Below are positions 38,582 to 49,842 of a stretch of DNA of 64,000 nt, one piece after another (within the stretch, counting starts at the first letter, position 1; the number at the start of each line of letters is the position of its first letter). The DNA is from a bacterium (GTDB lineage: Bacteria; Myxococcota_A; Polyangia; Nannocystales; Nannocystaceae): positions 124,001 to 188,000 of the forward strand of contig JANSYI010000002.1 of NCBI GenBank assembly GCA_024742475.1, written 5' to 3'. Made by a program: the position numbers and the translations under genes. The notes below the pieces were generated by a model. That model was not told the origin of the DNA and did not search any database. It saw only the letters and a list, made by a program, of their open reading frames with translations.

Positions 38582-39784
38582 ATGCTGGCGATCGATGGAG
38601 GGACTCCGGTGCGCGAGGAGGCCTGGCCGGCCTGGCCTCGGTTCGAGCGCGACGAGGTCGACGCGGTGGCGGCCGTGCTGGGCAGCGGGCGGGTGAACTA
38701 CTGGACGGGCACGGCCGGCCGCACGTTCGAGCAGGAATTTGCCCGGTACGTCGGGGTCGAACACGGCGTCGCGGTCTCCAACGGCACCGTGGCGCTGGAG
38801 CTGGCGCTGAGGGCCCTGGGTATCGGTCCGCGGCACGAGGTGGTGGTGCCAAGCTGCACGTTCGTCGCCACGGGCAGCGCGGTTCTGTCGGTCGGCGCAA
38901 CGCCCGTCTTCGCCGACGTGGGGCTGCGCAGCGGCAACCTGACGCCCGAGACCGTCGAGCCAGTCCTCACCGAGCGCACCCGCGCCGTCATCGCGGTGCA
39001 CCTGGGAGGCTGGCCTGCTCGGGTCGCCGAGCTGGCCGATCAGTGCCGCGCGCGCGGCGTTGCGCTCATCGAGGACTGCGCGCAGGCCCACGGAGCGTCG
39101 GTCGGTGGCCAGCGCGTGGGATCGTTCGGTGACGTCGCGGCGTTCTCGTTCTGCCAGGACAAGATCATGACCACCGCGGGCGAGGGAGGCATGCTCGTCA
39201 CGCGCGACGAGGCGCTCGCCCGGGCGATCTGGAGCGGCAAGGACCACGGCAAGAGCTGGGAGGCCGTCTACGAGCGCCAGCACCCGCCGGGGTTTCGGTG
39301 GCTGCACGAGACCCTGGGCACCAACGCCCGCATGACCGAGGTGCAGGCCGCGGTCGGGCTGCGACAGCTCGCCAAGCTGGGCGGCTGGGTGCAACGGCGA
39401 CGCGCACACGCCGATCGGCTCCGGGCAATGCTGGCTCGTCATCCGGCGTTCGACACCCCCGAGCCGCCGGACGGCGTCGAGTCGGCCTACTACCGGCTCT
39501 ACACGCACGTTCGGCCCGAAGCGCTGGCCGAAGGCTGGACGCGAGACCGACTCATGGTCGCGCTCGAGGCCGAGGGCCTGCCGTGTCGCGTGGGCAGCTG
39601 CTCCGAGATTCACCGCGAAAAGGTGTTCGAGTGCCTGCCCCGTCCCCAGACCCCCAACGCGCACCAGCTCTCGCGCACGGCCCTGGCCTTCACCACCCAC
39701 CCCACGTTGACTGCCGCTGCGCTGGACGACGCGCAGCGGGCGATCGACAAGGTGATGGCCGAGGCGATCCGCCCAGACTTTTGA
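38582..39784 (+). CDS. DegT/DnrJ/EryC1/StrS-family PLP aminotransferase (sugar aminotransferase)
   Basis: The protein has 400 residues from ATG 38582. It should transfer an amino group from glutamate to a keto-sugar nucleotide. Family marks are VSNGTVALELALRALGIG, VVVPSCTFVATGSAVLSVGA, DCAQAHGASVGGQRVGSFGD, and the PLP-binding Lys194 in SFCQDKIMTTAGEGGML. With the PglF-like 4,6-dehydratase encoded downstream it would make a 4-amino sugar such as UDP-4-amino-4,6-dideoxy-GlcNAc. It opens the glycan operon. Confidence 0.95.
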   Translation: MLAIDGGTPVREEAWPAWPRFERDEVDAVAAVLGSGRVNYWTGTAGRTFEQEFARYVGVEHGVAVSNGTVALELALRALGIGPRHEVVVPSCTFVATGSAVLSVGATPVFADVGLRSGNLTPETVEPVLTERTRAVIAVHLGGWPARVAELADQCRARGVALIEDCAQAHGASVGGQRVGSFGDVAAFSFCQDKIMTTAGEGGMLVTRDEALARAIWSGKDHGKSWEAVYERQHPPGFRWLHETLGTNARMTEVQAAVGLRQLAKLGGWVQRRRAHADRLRAMLARHPAFDTPEPPDGVESAYYRLYTHVRPEALAEGWTRDRLMVALEAEGLPCRVGSCSEIHREKVFECLPRPQTPNAHQLSRTALAFTTHPTLTAAALDDAQRAIDKVMAEAIRPDF

Positions 39785-39821
39785 TCACGGAAACCGGCTT
39801 GGCGCGTGACCAAGCGACAAC

Positions 39822-41149
<1,328 letters not shown>

Positions 41150-41153
<4 letters not shown>

Positions 41154-42223
41154 GCGCGCCCGTGCCTGCCACGACCCCGTCGTTCGACTGGCGCTGGGTC
41201 GCGCTCGACGACGCCGCGCGCTGGCGCGAGGCCGTCGACGCGGTCGGCGGGGACGTCTTTCACCGGGCCTGGTTTCATCGGCTCGCCCGCTGGCGTGGCG
41301 AAGGGCTTCCGAGGCTGTTCGTGTTCCGGTCCGCCCAGGCGCGGGTCGTGCTTCCGCTGCTTCTGCGGCCGATCCCCGGAAGCGACGACATCGACGCGAC
41401 CAGCGTGTACGGCTACGCGGGCCCCGCCTCGGTCGGTGCCCGCACTCCGGCCACCGTGCGCGTGTTCCAGGCCGCGCTTCGCTCCTCGCTGCGCGAAGCC
41501 GGGGTGCTCAGCGTGTTCTCCCGCATGCACCCCCTGCGCGACGAGAGCGGGTGGCTCGCCGGTCTCGGAGCGATGCAGGTCGGCGGGGATACCGTCTCCA
41601 TCGACCTGCGCCCCAGCCCTTCGCAGCGTCGAGCGGGCTATCGCGGCAGCCACCGCCGCGAGATCGCCCGCCTGCACCGCGAGGGCTACACGGTGCAGGA
41701 CGAGAGCGCCGTCGAGGAGTTTGCCGATCTCTACGCCGCCGCGATGGCGCGGCTGGGCGCAGCCAGTCGATATGCGTTTTGCACCGAGCAGCTACGCGCG
41801 ATGACCCACGAGGGCGGGATGCGGCTGTTCGTGGTTCGCAAGGGGCGAGCGCTGGCCGCCGCGGGGCTGTTCACCGACGGCGCGTCCGGCTCGCACTACT
41901 TCCTCTCGGGTACCGATCCGGCCCACCGCAAGCTCGCGCCATCGAAGGCGATGATCGACGCCGCCTGTGACTGGGCGCGCGCCCGCGGTGCCCAGTGGAT
42001 GCATCTGGGCGGCGGCGTCGGAGGTGCCGACGACGCGCTGTTTCGCTTCAAGGCCGGGTTTTCATCGCGCCGGCACGTGTTTCGAACGTGGCGGTGGATC
42101 GTGCGGCCCTCCGCCTACCGCTCGCACTGCGAGCGACGCGGCGTGCCTCTCGACAGCGACTTCTTCCCCGCCTATCGGAGCCCAGCAAAAACTCTCACGG
42201 AAGCCGAGGACTCGCCGGACTGA
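41150..42223 (+). CDS. FemAB/BioF2-like GNAT acyl- or aminoacyl-transferase
   Basis: The protein has 357 residues from ATG 41150, which overlaps the upstream TGA. Two GNAT-like halves are suggested by WFHRLARWRGEGLPRLFVF with VVLPLLLRPIPG, and by SHRREIARLHREGYTV, RLFVVRKGRALAAAGLFTDG, SHYFLSGTDPAHRKLAPSKAMIDAACDWA, and WMHLGGGVGGADDALFRFKAGFS. The last block matches the ending of FemAB-related (PF13480) enzymes in exopolysaccharide loci. It may transfer an acyl or aminoacyl group to a sugar. Specificity is not readable. Confidence 0.88.
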
Positions 42224-42246
42224 CATGCAGGACGGTGAAGCTCGAG

Positions 42247-44187
42247 ATGACAGCAGCAACCGTGGCCCGAGGGGACACCTCCGGCGGCGGCTCGCGACGA
42301 CGTCGACGGGACGAGCGGTGGCTGCGTTCGTTCCGTGGACAGCTCGGCTGGAGACAGGCTCTCGACGCCTCGATCGTGCTGATTGGGGCGTTGTTCGCCT
42401 ACTTCGCGCGATTCGAGGCTGCGCCTCCGGGCGTGTACGCGTCCCAGGCCATGCTCGTGGTCCCGCTGCTCGCGACGCTGCGGGTCCTCGTGCTGCACAG
42501 CGCCGGCGTCTATCGCCGAAGCTGGCGGCACACCGGGCTCGAGGATGCGATCCAGCTGGGCCTCTTTCACGCGGTCGTCTCGGCGGTGCTGGTGCTCATC
42601 CGGTTCACCGCCCCGCACCTGCTGGTCGACATCACCCCGGTGCCGCTGTCGGTCATCGGCATCGAGGGCTTGTTTGCGCTGGGCGGGGGTGCGGCTGCCC
42701 GCGCGATCGCTCGCCGCGTGCACGAGCGCGGTGGGCCCCCGGCAGCGGCACCGCGCCGCGCTCTGCTGGTGGGCGCAGGGCGAGAGGGCTGCTACGCCGC
42801 CCGCGGCCTGACCGCGGGGTCCACCCGGGGCTACCAAGTCGTCGGCTTCCTCGACGACGACGTCGGTCGCGGCGCGTTGGTCGGAGGCATCGAAGTGTTG
42901 GGCTCGACGGCCGAGCTCGCCGAGGTCGCCCATCGCACGCGGGCTGACCTCGCGGTGCTCACCGACGCGGGCTCCAGCGCGCGCGTGTTGCAGGATTTCA
43001 TGGCTCGCTGCAAGGACGCGGGAATCTCAGCCCACGCGATCCCTGCCCTGCCCGACCTGCTCTCCCGCGGTGCCTCCCTCCCCCGCACGCAGCCGCTCGA
43101 CCTCTCGGAGCTGCTCGGCCGCGACGAGGTTGGGTTCTGCCCCCACAGCTGGGGACGCGTCGTGAACGCCACGCGGGGCCTGCGGGTGCTCGTCACCGGC
43201 GCGGGCGGTTCGATCGGCTCTGAGCTCTGCCGTCAGCTGGCCGAACTTCAGCCCGAGCGCATCGTGCTGGTGGACAACAGCGAGAACAACTTGTTCGACA
43301 TCGACAACGAGATCCGCAGGGTCGGCCGAGACATCGGGGTCGCACGGCTGGCCGACATCCGGCGCCGCGACGATCTCGAGCGGGTCTTTGCGGAGCACCG
43401 CCCGCACATCGTGTTTCACGCCGCCGCGTTCAAGCACGTCCCGATGATGGAGCGCCACCCCAGCGCGGGCGTGCTCAACAACGTGGTGGGCACCGCTGCG
43501 CTGGTCGAGGTCGCCCGGCGCCACCGGGTCGAGCGCTTGGTGATGATCTCCACCGACAAGGCCGTACGCCCCACCAACGTGATGGGCGCGACCAAACAGG
43601 TGGCCGAGAAGGTGGTGCACGCCACCGACGGCGGCTCGAGCACCCGCGCCTGCGTGGTCCGCTTTGGCAACGTCTTGGGCTCCCGCGGCTCGGTGTTCCA
43701 TACCTTCGCGGCGCAGATCGACCGCGGCGGTCCCGTCACCGTGACCCACCCCGACGTGACGCGCTTCTTCATGACCATCCCCGAGGCGGTCCGCCTGGTG
43801 CTCCAGGCGATGGCGGTCAGCCGAGGCGGCGAGGTGTTCCTGCTCGAGATGGGCGAGCCCGTGCGCATCCTCGACCTGGCCAAGCAGATGATCGAGCTCT
43901 CGGGCGGGAGCGCCCAGGACGTGCCGATCGTGTTCAGCGGCTTGCGCCCCGGCGAAAAGCTCCACGAGGAGCTGCTGTACGAGCACGAAGTCACGCGCCC
44001 GTGCGAGGTCGATGGCCTGCGGGTCGCCGCCTGCGCACCGATCGACACCGCCAGCGTCCTGCGGACGGTCCGGCAGCTCGAAGACGCAGCGACGGGCGGG
44101 GACGACCTCGAAGTCCGGGAGCTGCTCGCGACCTTCACCGGGTGCTCGGTGATCTCGCACCGAGCACCGCTGAAGAAGGTGCATTGA
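42247..44187 (+). CDS. PglF/CapD/WbpM-like membrane UDP-sugar 4,6-dehydratase
   Basis: From ATG 42247 it has 646 residues (GTG 42235 is an alternative). Four membrane helices occupy about 38-160, followed by a Rossmann-like CoA-binding domain at 168-300 (RRALLVGAGREGCYAARGL). The C-terminal SDR domain has NAD loop GAGGSIGSELCRQ (318-330) and catalytic region STDKAVRPTNVMGATKQ. There Met446 and Lys450 stand in for the SDR Tyr-x3-Lys, as in PglF-type dehydratases. It probably converts UDP-GlcNAc to the 4-keto-6-deoxy sugar used by the DegT aminotransferase. The next gene starts at its stop (TGATG). Confidence 0.93.
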   Translation: MTAATVARGDTSGGGSRRRRRDERWLRSFRGQLGWRQALDASIVLIGALFAYFARFEAAPPGVYASQAMLVVPLLATLRVLVLHSAGVYRRSWRHTGLEDAIQLGLFHAVVSAVLVLIRFTAPHLLVDITPVPLSVIGIEGLFALGGGAAARAIARRVHERGGPPAAAPRRALLVGAGREGCYAARGLTAGSTRGYQVVGFLDDDVGRGALVGGIEVLGSTAELAEVAHRTRADLAVLTDAGSSARVLQDFMARCKDAGISAHAIPALPDLLSRGASLPRTQPLDLSELLGRDEVGFCPHSWGRVVNATRGLRVLVTGAGGSIGSELCRQLAELQPERIVLVDNSENNLFDIDNEIRRVGRDIGVARLADIRRRDDLERVFAEHRPHIVFHAAAFKHVPMMERHPSAGVLNNVVGTAALVEVARRHRVERLVMISTDKAVRPTNVMGATKQVAEKVVHATDGGSSTRACVVRFGNVLGSRGSVFHTFAAQIDRGGPVTVTHPDVTRFFMTIPEAVRLVLQAMAVSRGGEVFLLEMGEPVRILDLAKQMIELSGGSAQDVPIVFSGLRPGEKLHEELLYEHEVTRPCEVDGLRVAACAPIDTASVLRTVRQLEDAATGGDDLEVRELLATFTGCSVISHRAPLKKVH

Positions 44188-45386
44188 TGCACATCTTGTA
44201 TCTGCACCAATACTTCGTCGGCCCGGACGGCTCTGGTGGGACGCGCTCGTTCGAGATGGCCCGGCGGTGGGTGCAGTGGGGCCATCGCGTCACCATGGTG
44301 ACCTCCTCGGCTCGATTTCCACGGGGCAAGTCGAAGTCGGTGACGCACACCCGGATCGAGGGCATCGACGTGATCGCGCTGCCGGTCGCCTACCGCAGCG
44401 AGATGTCCCACGCGGCCCGGCTCGAGGCGTTCGCGTCTTTCGCCCTGCAGGCCAGTGGCGTGGCGCTGAAGACCAACGCGGACGTCGTATTTGCCAGCAG
44501 CACGCCGCTGACGATCGCCATCCCGGCCATCGTCGGCTCCAGGCTGCGACGGGTCCCGATGGTGTTCGAGGTGCGCGACCTGTGGCCCGATTTGCCGATC
44601 GCCGTGGGAGCGCTGCGCAGCCCGGCCGCGATCTGGAGCGCGCGTGCCCTCGAGGCGCTGGCCTACCGAAGCTCGACCGACGTCATCGCGCTCTCCCCGG
44701 GCATGGCCGAGGGTGTCGCGCGCTGCGGCATCACGCCCGAGCGCATCCACGTGATCCCCAACGCATGCGACGTCGAAGAGTTCGCCGTAGACCAAGAGCG
44801 AGCCGATGCGTTCGTCGCCGAGCGCATCCGAGGCGACGGCCCCCTCGTGGTCTATGCGGGGAGCTTCGGCGCGATGAACGATGCGGCGTGGCTCGTCGAC
44901 GTGGCGGCCGCAACCGAGGGCTTTCGCTTCGCGTTCGTGGGCGAAGGCCCTGGGCGCGCGGAGATCGAGGCGCGGGCGCGCCGGGCCGGCTTGCTGGACC
45001 GACGCGTGTTCGTGCTGCCCGCGCTGCCCAAGCGCGAGGTCCCCTACCTGCTGCGAGGCGCCACCGTGGCGACGTCTCTGTTCTTGCCCGTCCCGGCGAT
45101 GGAGCACAACAGCGCCAACAAGTTCTTCGACGCCCTGGCCGCCGGGTGCCCAGTCGCCATCAACTACGGCGGCTGGCAGGCCGAGCTGCTCGAGGACACA
45201 GGAGCCGGCCTCGTCCTGACCCGCACCGACCCCGCCCGAGCAGCGCAGCGACTCCGGCGCGCCGCGTCCGACCCCCGGTGGTGCGCCCGCGCGTCGGCTG
45301 CGGCAGAAACGTTGGCGCGAGAGCGCTTCGACCGCGACCGATTGGCCCGGCGGGCGCTCGACGTGGTCGAGGGCGCGGTTGCGTGA
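44187..45386 (+). CDS. GT4-family glycosyltransferase
   Basis: The product has 399 residues from ATG 44187, one base overlapping the dehydratase stop. It has a GT-B fold: HILYLHQYFVGPDGSGGTRSFEMARRWVQWGHRVTMVT at the N-terminus, VVFASSTPLTIAIPAI, VFEVRDLWPDLPI, VIPNACDVEEFA, and the C-terminal sugar-nucleotide domain VVYAGSFGAMND and PAMEHNSANKFFDALAAGCPVAINYGG. It resembles WbuB/WcaI-type GT4 enzymes of surface-glycan loci. It would add the next sugar to the lipid carrier in the cytoplasm. The gene converges with the ligase gene with a 1-bp gap. Confidence 0.93.
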   Translation: MHILYLHQYFVGPDGSGGTRSFEMARRWVQWGHRVTMVTSSARFPRGKSKSVTHTRIEGIDVIALPVAYRSEMSHAARLEAFASFALQASGVALKTNADVVFASSTPLTIAIPAIVGSRLRRVPMVFEVRDLWPDLPIAVGALRSPAAIWSARALEALAYRSSTDVIALSPGMAEGVARCGITPERIHVIPNACDVEEFAVDQERADAFVAERIRGDGPLVVYAGSFGAMNDAAWLVDVAAATEGFRFAFVGEGPGRAEIEARARRAGLLDRRVFVLPALPKREVPYLLRGATVATSLFLPVPAMEHNSANKFFDALAAGCPVAINYGGWQAELLEDTGAGLVLTRTDPARAAQRLRRAASDPRWCARASAAAETLARERFDRDRLARRALDVVEGAVA

Positions 45387-45387
45387 G

Positions 45388-46602
45388 TCAGTCCCCCGCG
45401 GGCCAACGGTAGGGGTCGCGCACGACTTGCAGGGGCAGGCGGGCTCGAGGCCGGGCGCGCTGCATCCACTGCAGCACGAGCAGCATTGCAAACAAGAACA
45501 CGCCGCGAGAGTCGTAGAAGTCTCCGGAGACCTGGGCGCTCGACAGGTGCAGCAGGAACACGGCCGCGGTCACCGGGTCCAGCTTGGCGCTACGGATCAC
45601 CAGCGCCAACACGGGGACCGCGAGCGCAGCCGCGAGGACGCACAGCCCCACGATTCCGCCGTCGGTGAGCGCTTCGAGCTCGAGGTTGTGCGGGTAGACG
45701 CCGTGCCCGCGCGCGCGAAAGGCGTTGAGCCCCTCACCGAGCCACGGCGATCGGGCGATCATCTCGAAGGCTGCGTCGTGCAGGTGGCCCCGGCCCGAGT
45801 CGTAGCTCTGCTCGAAGGTCAACACGATCACCCGATGTTGAAACGCGGCCATCGCGTCACGACCGAGGGCGGTCCACCGCACCATGGCGACCATGCCGAG
45901 GCTGCTCAGCAACAGCGCCACGAGGGTGCGCCCGGGCTGGATCCGTCGCACGAACAAGAGACCCGCGACCCCGGTCACCGTGCCCAGCAGCGCCCCGCGG
46001 GATCCGGTCAGCGCGACGAGCAAGCCCGCGACCACGACCCCGGCGAGCGGCCAACCTCCCGGCCGCCCTCGGTCCAGCATGGCGGCCAGGCTGACGACGA
46101 ACAATACGCCCATGTTCCGGCCGTACACGTTGGGCCCGCCTCCGAGCACAGCCAGGCGCCCTCCGCCCGAGAGTGCGGCGCTGACGAGGCCGAACACGGC
46201 GAAGACGCCGAAGACGACGCCCACCACGGTCCACAAGCATCGGGTGGTCGTCACCACGCCAACGTGCGCGGTGAGTCGCCGCAGACCGAGGATGCCCAGG
46301 GCCATGACGAGCAGGTCGATCGACTTTTGCAGGGCCAGGTGAGCGTCGGGGGCCCACGTCGTCGTCAGTAGGAAGTAGCCGAGGAAAAGCAGGAGCCCCA
46401 CCGGCGGCAACACGTCGCGCCGGGGGCGAACGATCGGCAGCAGCGCGAAGAAGAGCACCCCGCCCACGAGCCACAGGCGGGGGGCCGTGAACGCCGACCC
46501 GTCGATCGAGGTCACCCGCCCGAGGTTCCAGCGCCCGCTGAGCAAGAAGAGCACCATGGCCGTAGCCACCAGCGAGCCCGCGCCGATCGTAGGGCGTCTC
46601 AA
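45388..46602 (-). CDS. O-antigen ligase/polymerase-like membrane protein
   Basis: The start is set at TTG 46602, overlapping the upstream stop (TTGA), giving 404 residues. It contains about ten or eleven hydrophobic helices. The large periplasmic loop before the last helices contains SGRGHLHDAAFEMIARSPWLGEGLNAFR and YPHNLELEALTDGGIVGLCVL, the typical Wzy_C/WaaL signature (Gly-rich, His-Asn in the H-N-L-E-L region). It would join or polymerise glycan units from undecaprenyl diphosphate at the periplasmic face. It is coupled to the flippase gene. Confidence 0.9.
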   Translation of the reverse strand: MRRPTIGAGSLVATAMVLFLLSGRWNLGRVTSIDGSAFTAPRLWLVGGVLFFALLPIVRPRRDVLPPVGLLLFLGYFLLTTTWAPDAHLALQKSIDLLVMALGILGLRRLTAHVGVVTTTRCLWTVVGVVFGVFAVFGLVSAALSGGGRLAVLGGGPNVYGRNMGVLFVVSLAAMLDRGRPGGWPLAGVVVAGLLVALTGSRGALLGTVTGVAGLLFVRRIQPGRTLVALLLSSLGMVAMVRWTALGRDAMAAFQHRVIVLTFEQSYDSGRGHLHDAAFEMIARSPWLGEGLNAFRARGHGVYPHNLELEALTDGGIVGLCVLAAALAVPVLALVIRSAKLDPVTAAVFLLHLSSAQVSGDFYDSRGVFLFAMLLVLQWMQRARPRARLPLQVVRDPYRWPAGD

Positions 46603-47870
46603 GCCCGCCTCCGCGGCATGCAGGCACGGACGAGGATCCCCGACGCCACGACGACCGCCACCGACCAGCCTGCGGCCGAAGCCCACGCCGCACCCCGCAG
46701 CCCGTGGCCGGGAATCCACTGCCATCCCAGCAGCACGGTCACGCCGAGCGCGGTCAGGTAGATCCACGGCTGCGCGCGTCGCTGCTGGGCCGCGTTGACG
46801 GCGTGCATGAGCGCCCCGAGCACGAAGTGCAGCGCGCCCGCGGCCATGACCCAAGGGAACACGGCGGCCTCGGACTCGAACGCGGCCCCAAACACGACCC
46901 GGAGGAACGGGCGGCCAAACGCGAGCGCGAACGCGACCCCGGCCACGCCCAGCGTCGCGCTCACGCCGACCAGGCGCAGCACCGTGGCCACGAACCTACG
47001 GCGGCGGCCGGCGACGTGGTGCTCGGCGAGCCGCGGCAGGAGCGGCGTGCCCAGCGAGAACACGACGGCCCCGCCCGCGACGACCGCGTAGCTCATGACC
47101 GCGTAGTGGCCGAGCGCCACCGTGCCCAGCATCGCGTCGACCTGCAGCCGCACGGCGTGCTGCGCGAGCGAGTCGACGAAGGTCACGAGCCCGAGCGGGG
47201 CGGCGACCCACAGCAGCTGCGTCGCCGTGCCCGCACCCTGCCGTGGTCCACGCAGCCCGACGGAGAGTGGGGCGTCGTGGGCGATAGGGACGACCCACGA
47301 GACGGCCGCCAGCGCCAGCAGGCCCAGCGCGAGGTCTGCGGTGGCCCAAAGGAGCGAGCCGGCCGCGACCAGCCCGAGCGCGGATCGAACGGCGACGGAG
47401 CGCGCGTACAGCCGCATCGCGCCGCGCCGCTGAAACGCCGCGTGATGCAGATCGGAGCGCAGCTCTCCGGCTTTGCTGGCCGCGACGGCGAACACCGCGG
47501 CCGCCGAGACTGGCATGCCGCCAGCGGCGATCAGGGTGGCGAGACCGACACCGAGCCCGGACGCCCATCTGCGCAGCTGGACGTGGCTGCACCAGCCGAA
47601 GCGGCGCTCGAGGTCGGTCACGTACACGACGCGCAGCTGCAGACCTGCGATGACCATGATCGGGGAGCACAGGGCCATGGCCAACGCGAGGTCGCCCACC
47701 ATCTGTGCCGAGCCCAACCGCGCGACGACGACCAGCAGGCCCGCCTGCGCGCCAGCCTGCGCGAGACGCCCCATCAGCGTCCACGCCATGCTCTGCCGTA
47801 CGGAGCCATCCGGCCGGAGGCCGGGGTCGCGAGTCCTCGTGCGTTCCATCGAGCGAGGCGAAGGCCTCAT
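46599..47870 (-). CDS. Polysaccharide flippase (Wzx/MOP superfamily-like)
   Basis: The protein has 423 residues from ATG 47870 with about 11-12 hydrophobic helices. MGRLAQAGAQAGLLVVVARLGSAQMVGDLALAMAL at the start and FALAFGRPFLRVVFGAAFESEAAVFPWVMAAGALHFVLGALMHAVNAAQQ near the end match the MOP/polysaccharide biosynthesis transporter pattern. It probably moves the lipid-linked sugar to the periplasm. The gene ends with a 4-bp overlap with the O-antigen ligase gene. A Met at residue 8 (47849) is an alternative start. Confidence 0.88.
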   Translation of the reverse strand: MRPSPRSMERTRTRDPGLRPDGSVRQSMAWTLMGRLAQAGAQAGLLVVVARLGSAQMVGDLALAMALCSPIMVIAGLQLRVVYVTDLERRFGWCSHVQLRRWASGLGVGLATLIAAGGMPVSAAAVFAVAASKAGELRSDLHHAAFQRRGAMRLYARSVAVRSALGLVAAGSLLWATADLALGLLALAAVSWVVPIAHDAPLSVGLRGPRQGAGTATQLLWVAAPLGLVTFVDSLAQHAVRLQVDAMLGTVALGHYAVMSYAVVAGGAVVFSLGTPLLPRLAEHHVAGRRRRFVATVLRLVGVSATLGVAGVAFALAFGRPFLRVVFGAAFESEAAVFPWVMAAGALHFVLGALMHAVNAAQQRRAQPWIYLTALGVTVLLGWQWIPGHGLRGAAWASAAGWSVAVVVASGILVRACMPRRRA

Positions 47871-47982
47871 GCATGGGTCCCGCCAGGGGCCGCTTTCCGT
47901 GCCTCGAAGACGCCGGCCTACAATCTAGGACGACCTCGACCTTTTCTTCACGGAACGAGGCCGCTCGGCAGACTCCTCGTCG

Positions 47983-48492
47983 ATGCCCCCAAGCCCGTGG
48001 CGAACCCCGGCGATCGTCGCCCTGTGGTGGGTCGCGGCGTGCGGCCGCTCCGACCCCGCCGTCTTCGCGGCCGACGAGAGCGGTCTGTCCACCGCCGCCG
48101 ACAGCGAGCACAGCTCGGGCGAACCGGACACCTGCGATCTCAACGCGGACTGCCCCGACAGCTCGATCTGCGTCGAGGCCACGTGCGTGTGCATCACCGC
48201 CTGCGACCCGTGCACCGACGACGAAGACTGCCCCGGCGCGCTTCGCTGCGAGCAGGGCGCGTGCCGAGGCGGCCGGCAGTGCTCGGCAGCCGAGCAATGC
48301 GCACCCGCCCAGGGCTGCATCGACTTCGAGTGCGTGCCCAACGTGCGCTGCGACGTCAACGCTGACTGCGACGATGGGCAGATCTGCAGCGCGGGCTACT
48401 GCGACGCGGGCTCCGAGTGCACCCTTCACAGCCACTGCCCGGCGGGCATGTTCTGCCAAAACGACGACTGCAAGGAGTACCTCGGCGGATAG
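47983..48492 (+). CDS. Small Cys-rich lipoprotein
   Basis: The protein has 169 residues from ATG 47983, with signal MPPSPWRTPAIVALWWVAAC (Cys20). After a short Ser/Asp/Glu stretch, about 22 cysteines occur in modules such as CDLNADCPDSSICVEATCVC and CDVNADCDDGQICSAGYC, a common EGF/Dickkopf-like myxobacterial pattern. A TACAAT at 47919-47924 would leave a leader of about 50 nt. Its function is unknown. Confidence 0.8.
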   Translation: MPPSPWRTPAIVALWWVAACGRSDPAVFAADESGLSTAADSEHSSGEPDTCDLNADCPDSSICVEATCVCITACDPCTDDEDCPGALRCEQGACRGGRQCSAAEQCAPAQGCIDFECVPNVRCDVNADCDDGQICSAGYCDAGSECTLHSHCPAGMFCQNDDCKEYLGG

Positions 48493-48510
48493 AGCGGCGC
48501 GCAGCCGGCG

Positions 48511-49842
48511 TCACCGTCTCGAGTCGCTGTCGACCGCTCGCCCAGCCCCGGTGGGCTCGTGCACCCGAGACACGCGCGGCTCGTCGATGGCCACGGGCCC
48601 TTCGGCCTCGCGCCGCCGCGGGTCCACCCACTCGCGAACGATGCGGTAGAGCCCGTGGTCGAACGGCACGCCCGGGGCGGCGGCGACCTGCTCGATGCGT
48701 TCGCGCTGGCCCAGTCGGTCCATCTCGAGGGCGCGGTGGTGGCAAAAGGGGTTGTTGCCGGGGCGCCCCATGAGCGGCTCGGCGGTCGCGGTGCATCCGC
48801 CGCGGCAGGTGTCGGCGTAGTAGCACTGCGCGCAGTAGCCCCACAGCGCGTCGGTGGTGCGTTCGCGAACGTAGGCGAGCTCGGCCGCGCGGGCCCAGAT
48901 GTCGGCGATGCGGTGCTCGCGGACGTTGCCGCCGACGTTCTCGGGGCCCCCGAGACTGGGGCAGCCCTTCACGTCGCCGTGCGCTTCGATGCCCAGCTGC
49001 AGACGTCCCGCCGCGCAGCCCTTGTAGTGGCGCTTCTGGACCGAGCGCAGCTCGGCCTCGAGCGGGCCGAAGTAGCCGAGGTTGTTGCCCGGCCACATCT
49101 TCATCCGCAGCGCCCGCGCCCGTTGCAGCACGTCGCGCAGCACGTCATAGACCTCGAGCATCATGTACGGCTGCAGCAGGATGTCGGGTCGATCCGCCGC
49201 GTTGCCGAACGGCGAGGTGATCTGCAGCTGCCACCCGAACGCGCCGGCTTCGGCGATGCGCTCGAGCAGCGCGGGAAGGTCGGGCAGCGTGCGCCGGTTG
49301 ATCTGCGTGTTGACGGCGACAGGGATGCCAGCGGCCCGCACGCGTGCCAGCGCCTCCAACGCCTTGTCGTGGCTTCCGGGGACACCTCGGAGCTCGTCGT
49401 GGGCCTGCGCGAGGCCGTCGAGCGAGATGGAGATCGAGCGAATGCCCGCGTCCTTCAGGGCGTCGACCCGCGCCTGCGTCAGGTTGAGCCCGCCGGTCGT
49501 CATCGTGACCGACATGCCGTGGGCGCGCAGCTCACCCACGATCAGGATGAAGTCGTTGCGGAGGTAGGCCTCACCACCGATCAGCGTCACCTCGCCGACA
49601 CCGAGCTCCCCGAGCTGGCGGGCGACGTCGAGACACTCCTGCGTGGTCAGCTCGTCCTTGCGAGCCTTGCCCGCTCGTGACCCGCAGTGAACGCAGCGCT
49701 GGTCACACGCCAGCGTGATCTCCCAGACCGCGTACAGGGGCGTGGGGACCGGTCCGGACGCGTGCTCCCGCAGGCGCCGGTCTCGGGGCGCGGGCAGGTC
49801 TTGCAGCACCCGCAGGCGCGCTCTGGCCTCCTCGAGCCTCAC
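48511..49842 (-). CDS. Radical SAM/SPASM enzyme
   Basis: This 443-residue protein starts at GTG 49842, overlapping the stop of the lipoprotein gene upstream (GTGA). The radical-SAM cluster motif is CDQRCVHC (Cys46, Cys50, Cys53) in WEITLACDQRCVHCG, followed by LIGGEAYLRNDF, MTTGGLNL, ISISLDGLAQAHDELRG and VNTQINRRTLPDL. The C-terminal SPASM region has GCAAGRLQLGIEAHGDVKGC and CAQCYYADTCRGGC, which should bind further 4Fe-4S clusters. Such enzymes modify peptides or proteins by radical chemistry. The co-encoded Cys-rich lipoprotein is a possible substrate or partner. No short RiPP precursor gene was found next to it. Confidence 0.93.
   Translation of the reverse strand: MRLEEARARLRVLQDLPAPRDRRLREHASGPVPTPLYAVWEITLACDQRCVHCGSRAGKARKDELTTQECLDVARQLGELGVGEVTLIGGEAYLRNDFILIVGELRAHGMSVTMTTGGLNLTQARVDALKDAGIRSISISLDGLAQAHDELRGVPGSHDKALEALARVRAAGIPVAVNTQINRRTLPDLPALLERIAEAGAFGWQLQITSPFGNAADRPDILLQPYMMLEVYDVLRDVLQRARALRMKMWPGNNLGYFGPLEAELRSVQKRHYKGCAAGRLQLGIEAHGDVKGCPSLGGPENVGGNVREHRIADIWARAAELAYVRERTTDALWGYCAQCYYADTCRGGCTATAEPLMGRPGNNPFCHHRALEMDRLGQRERIEQVAAAPGVPFDHGLYRIVREWVDPRRREAEGPVAIDEPRVSRVHEPTGAGRAVDSDSRR

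Noticed and set aside
43416..45491. 691-residue minus-strand frame opposite the glycan genes
   Set aside because: It lies antisense to the dehydratase and GT4 genes, both of which have full motif sets.
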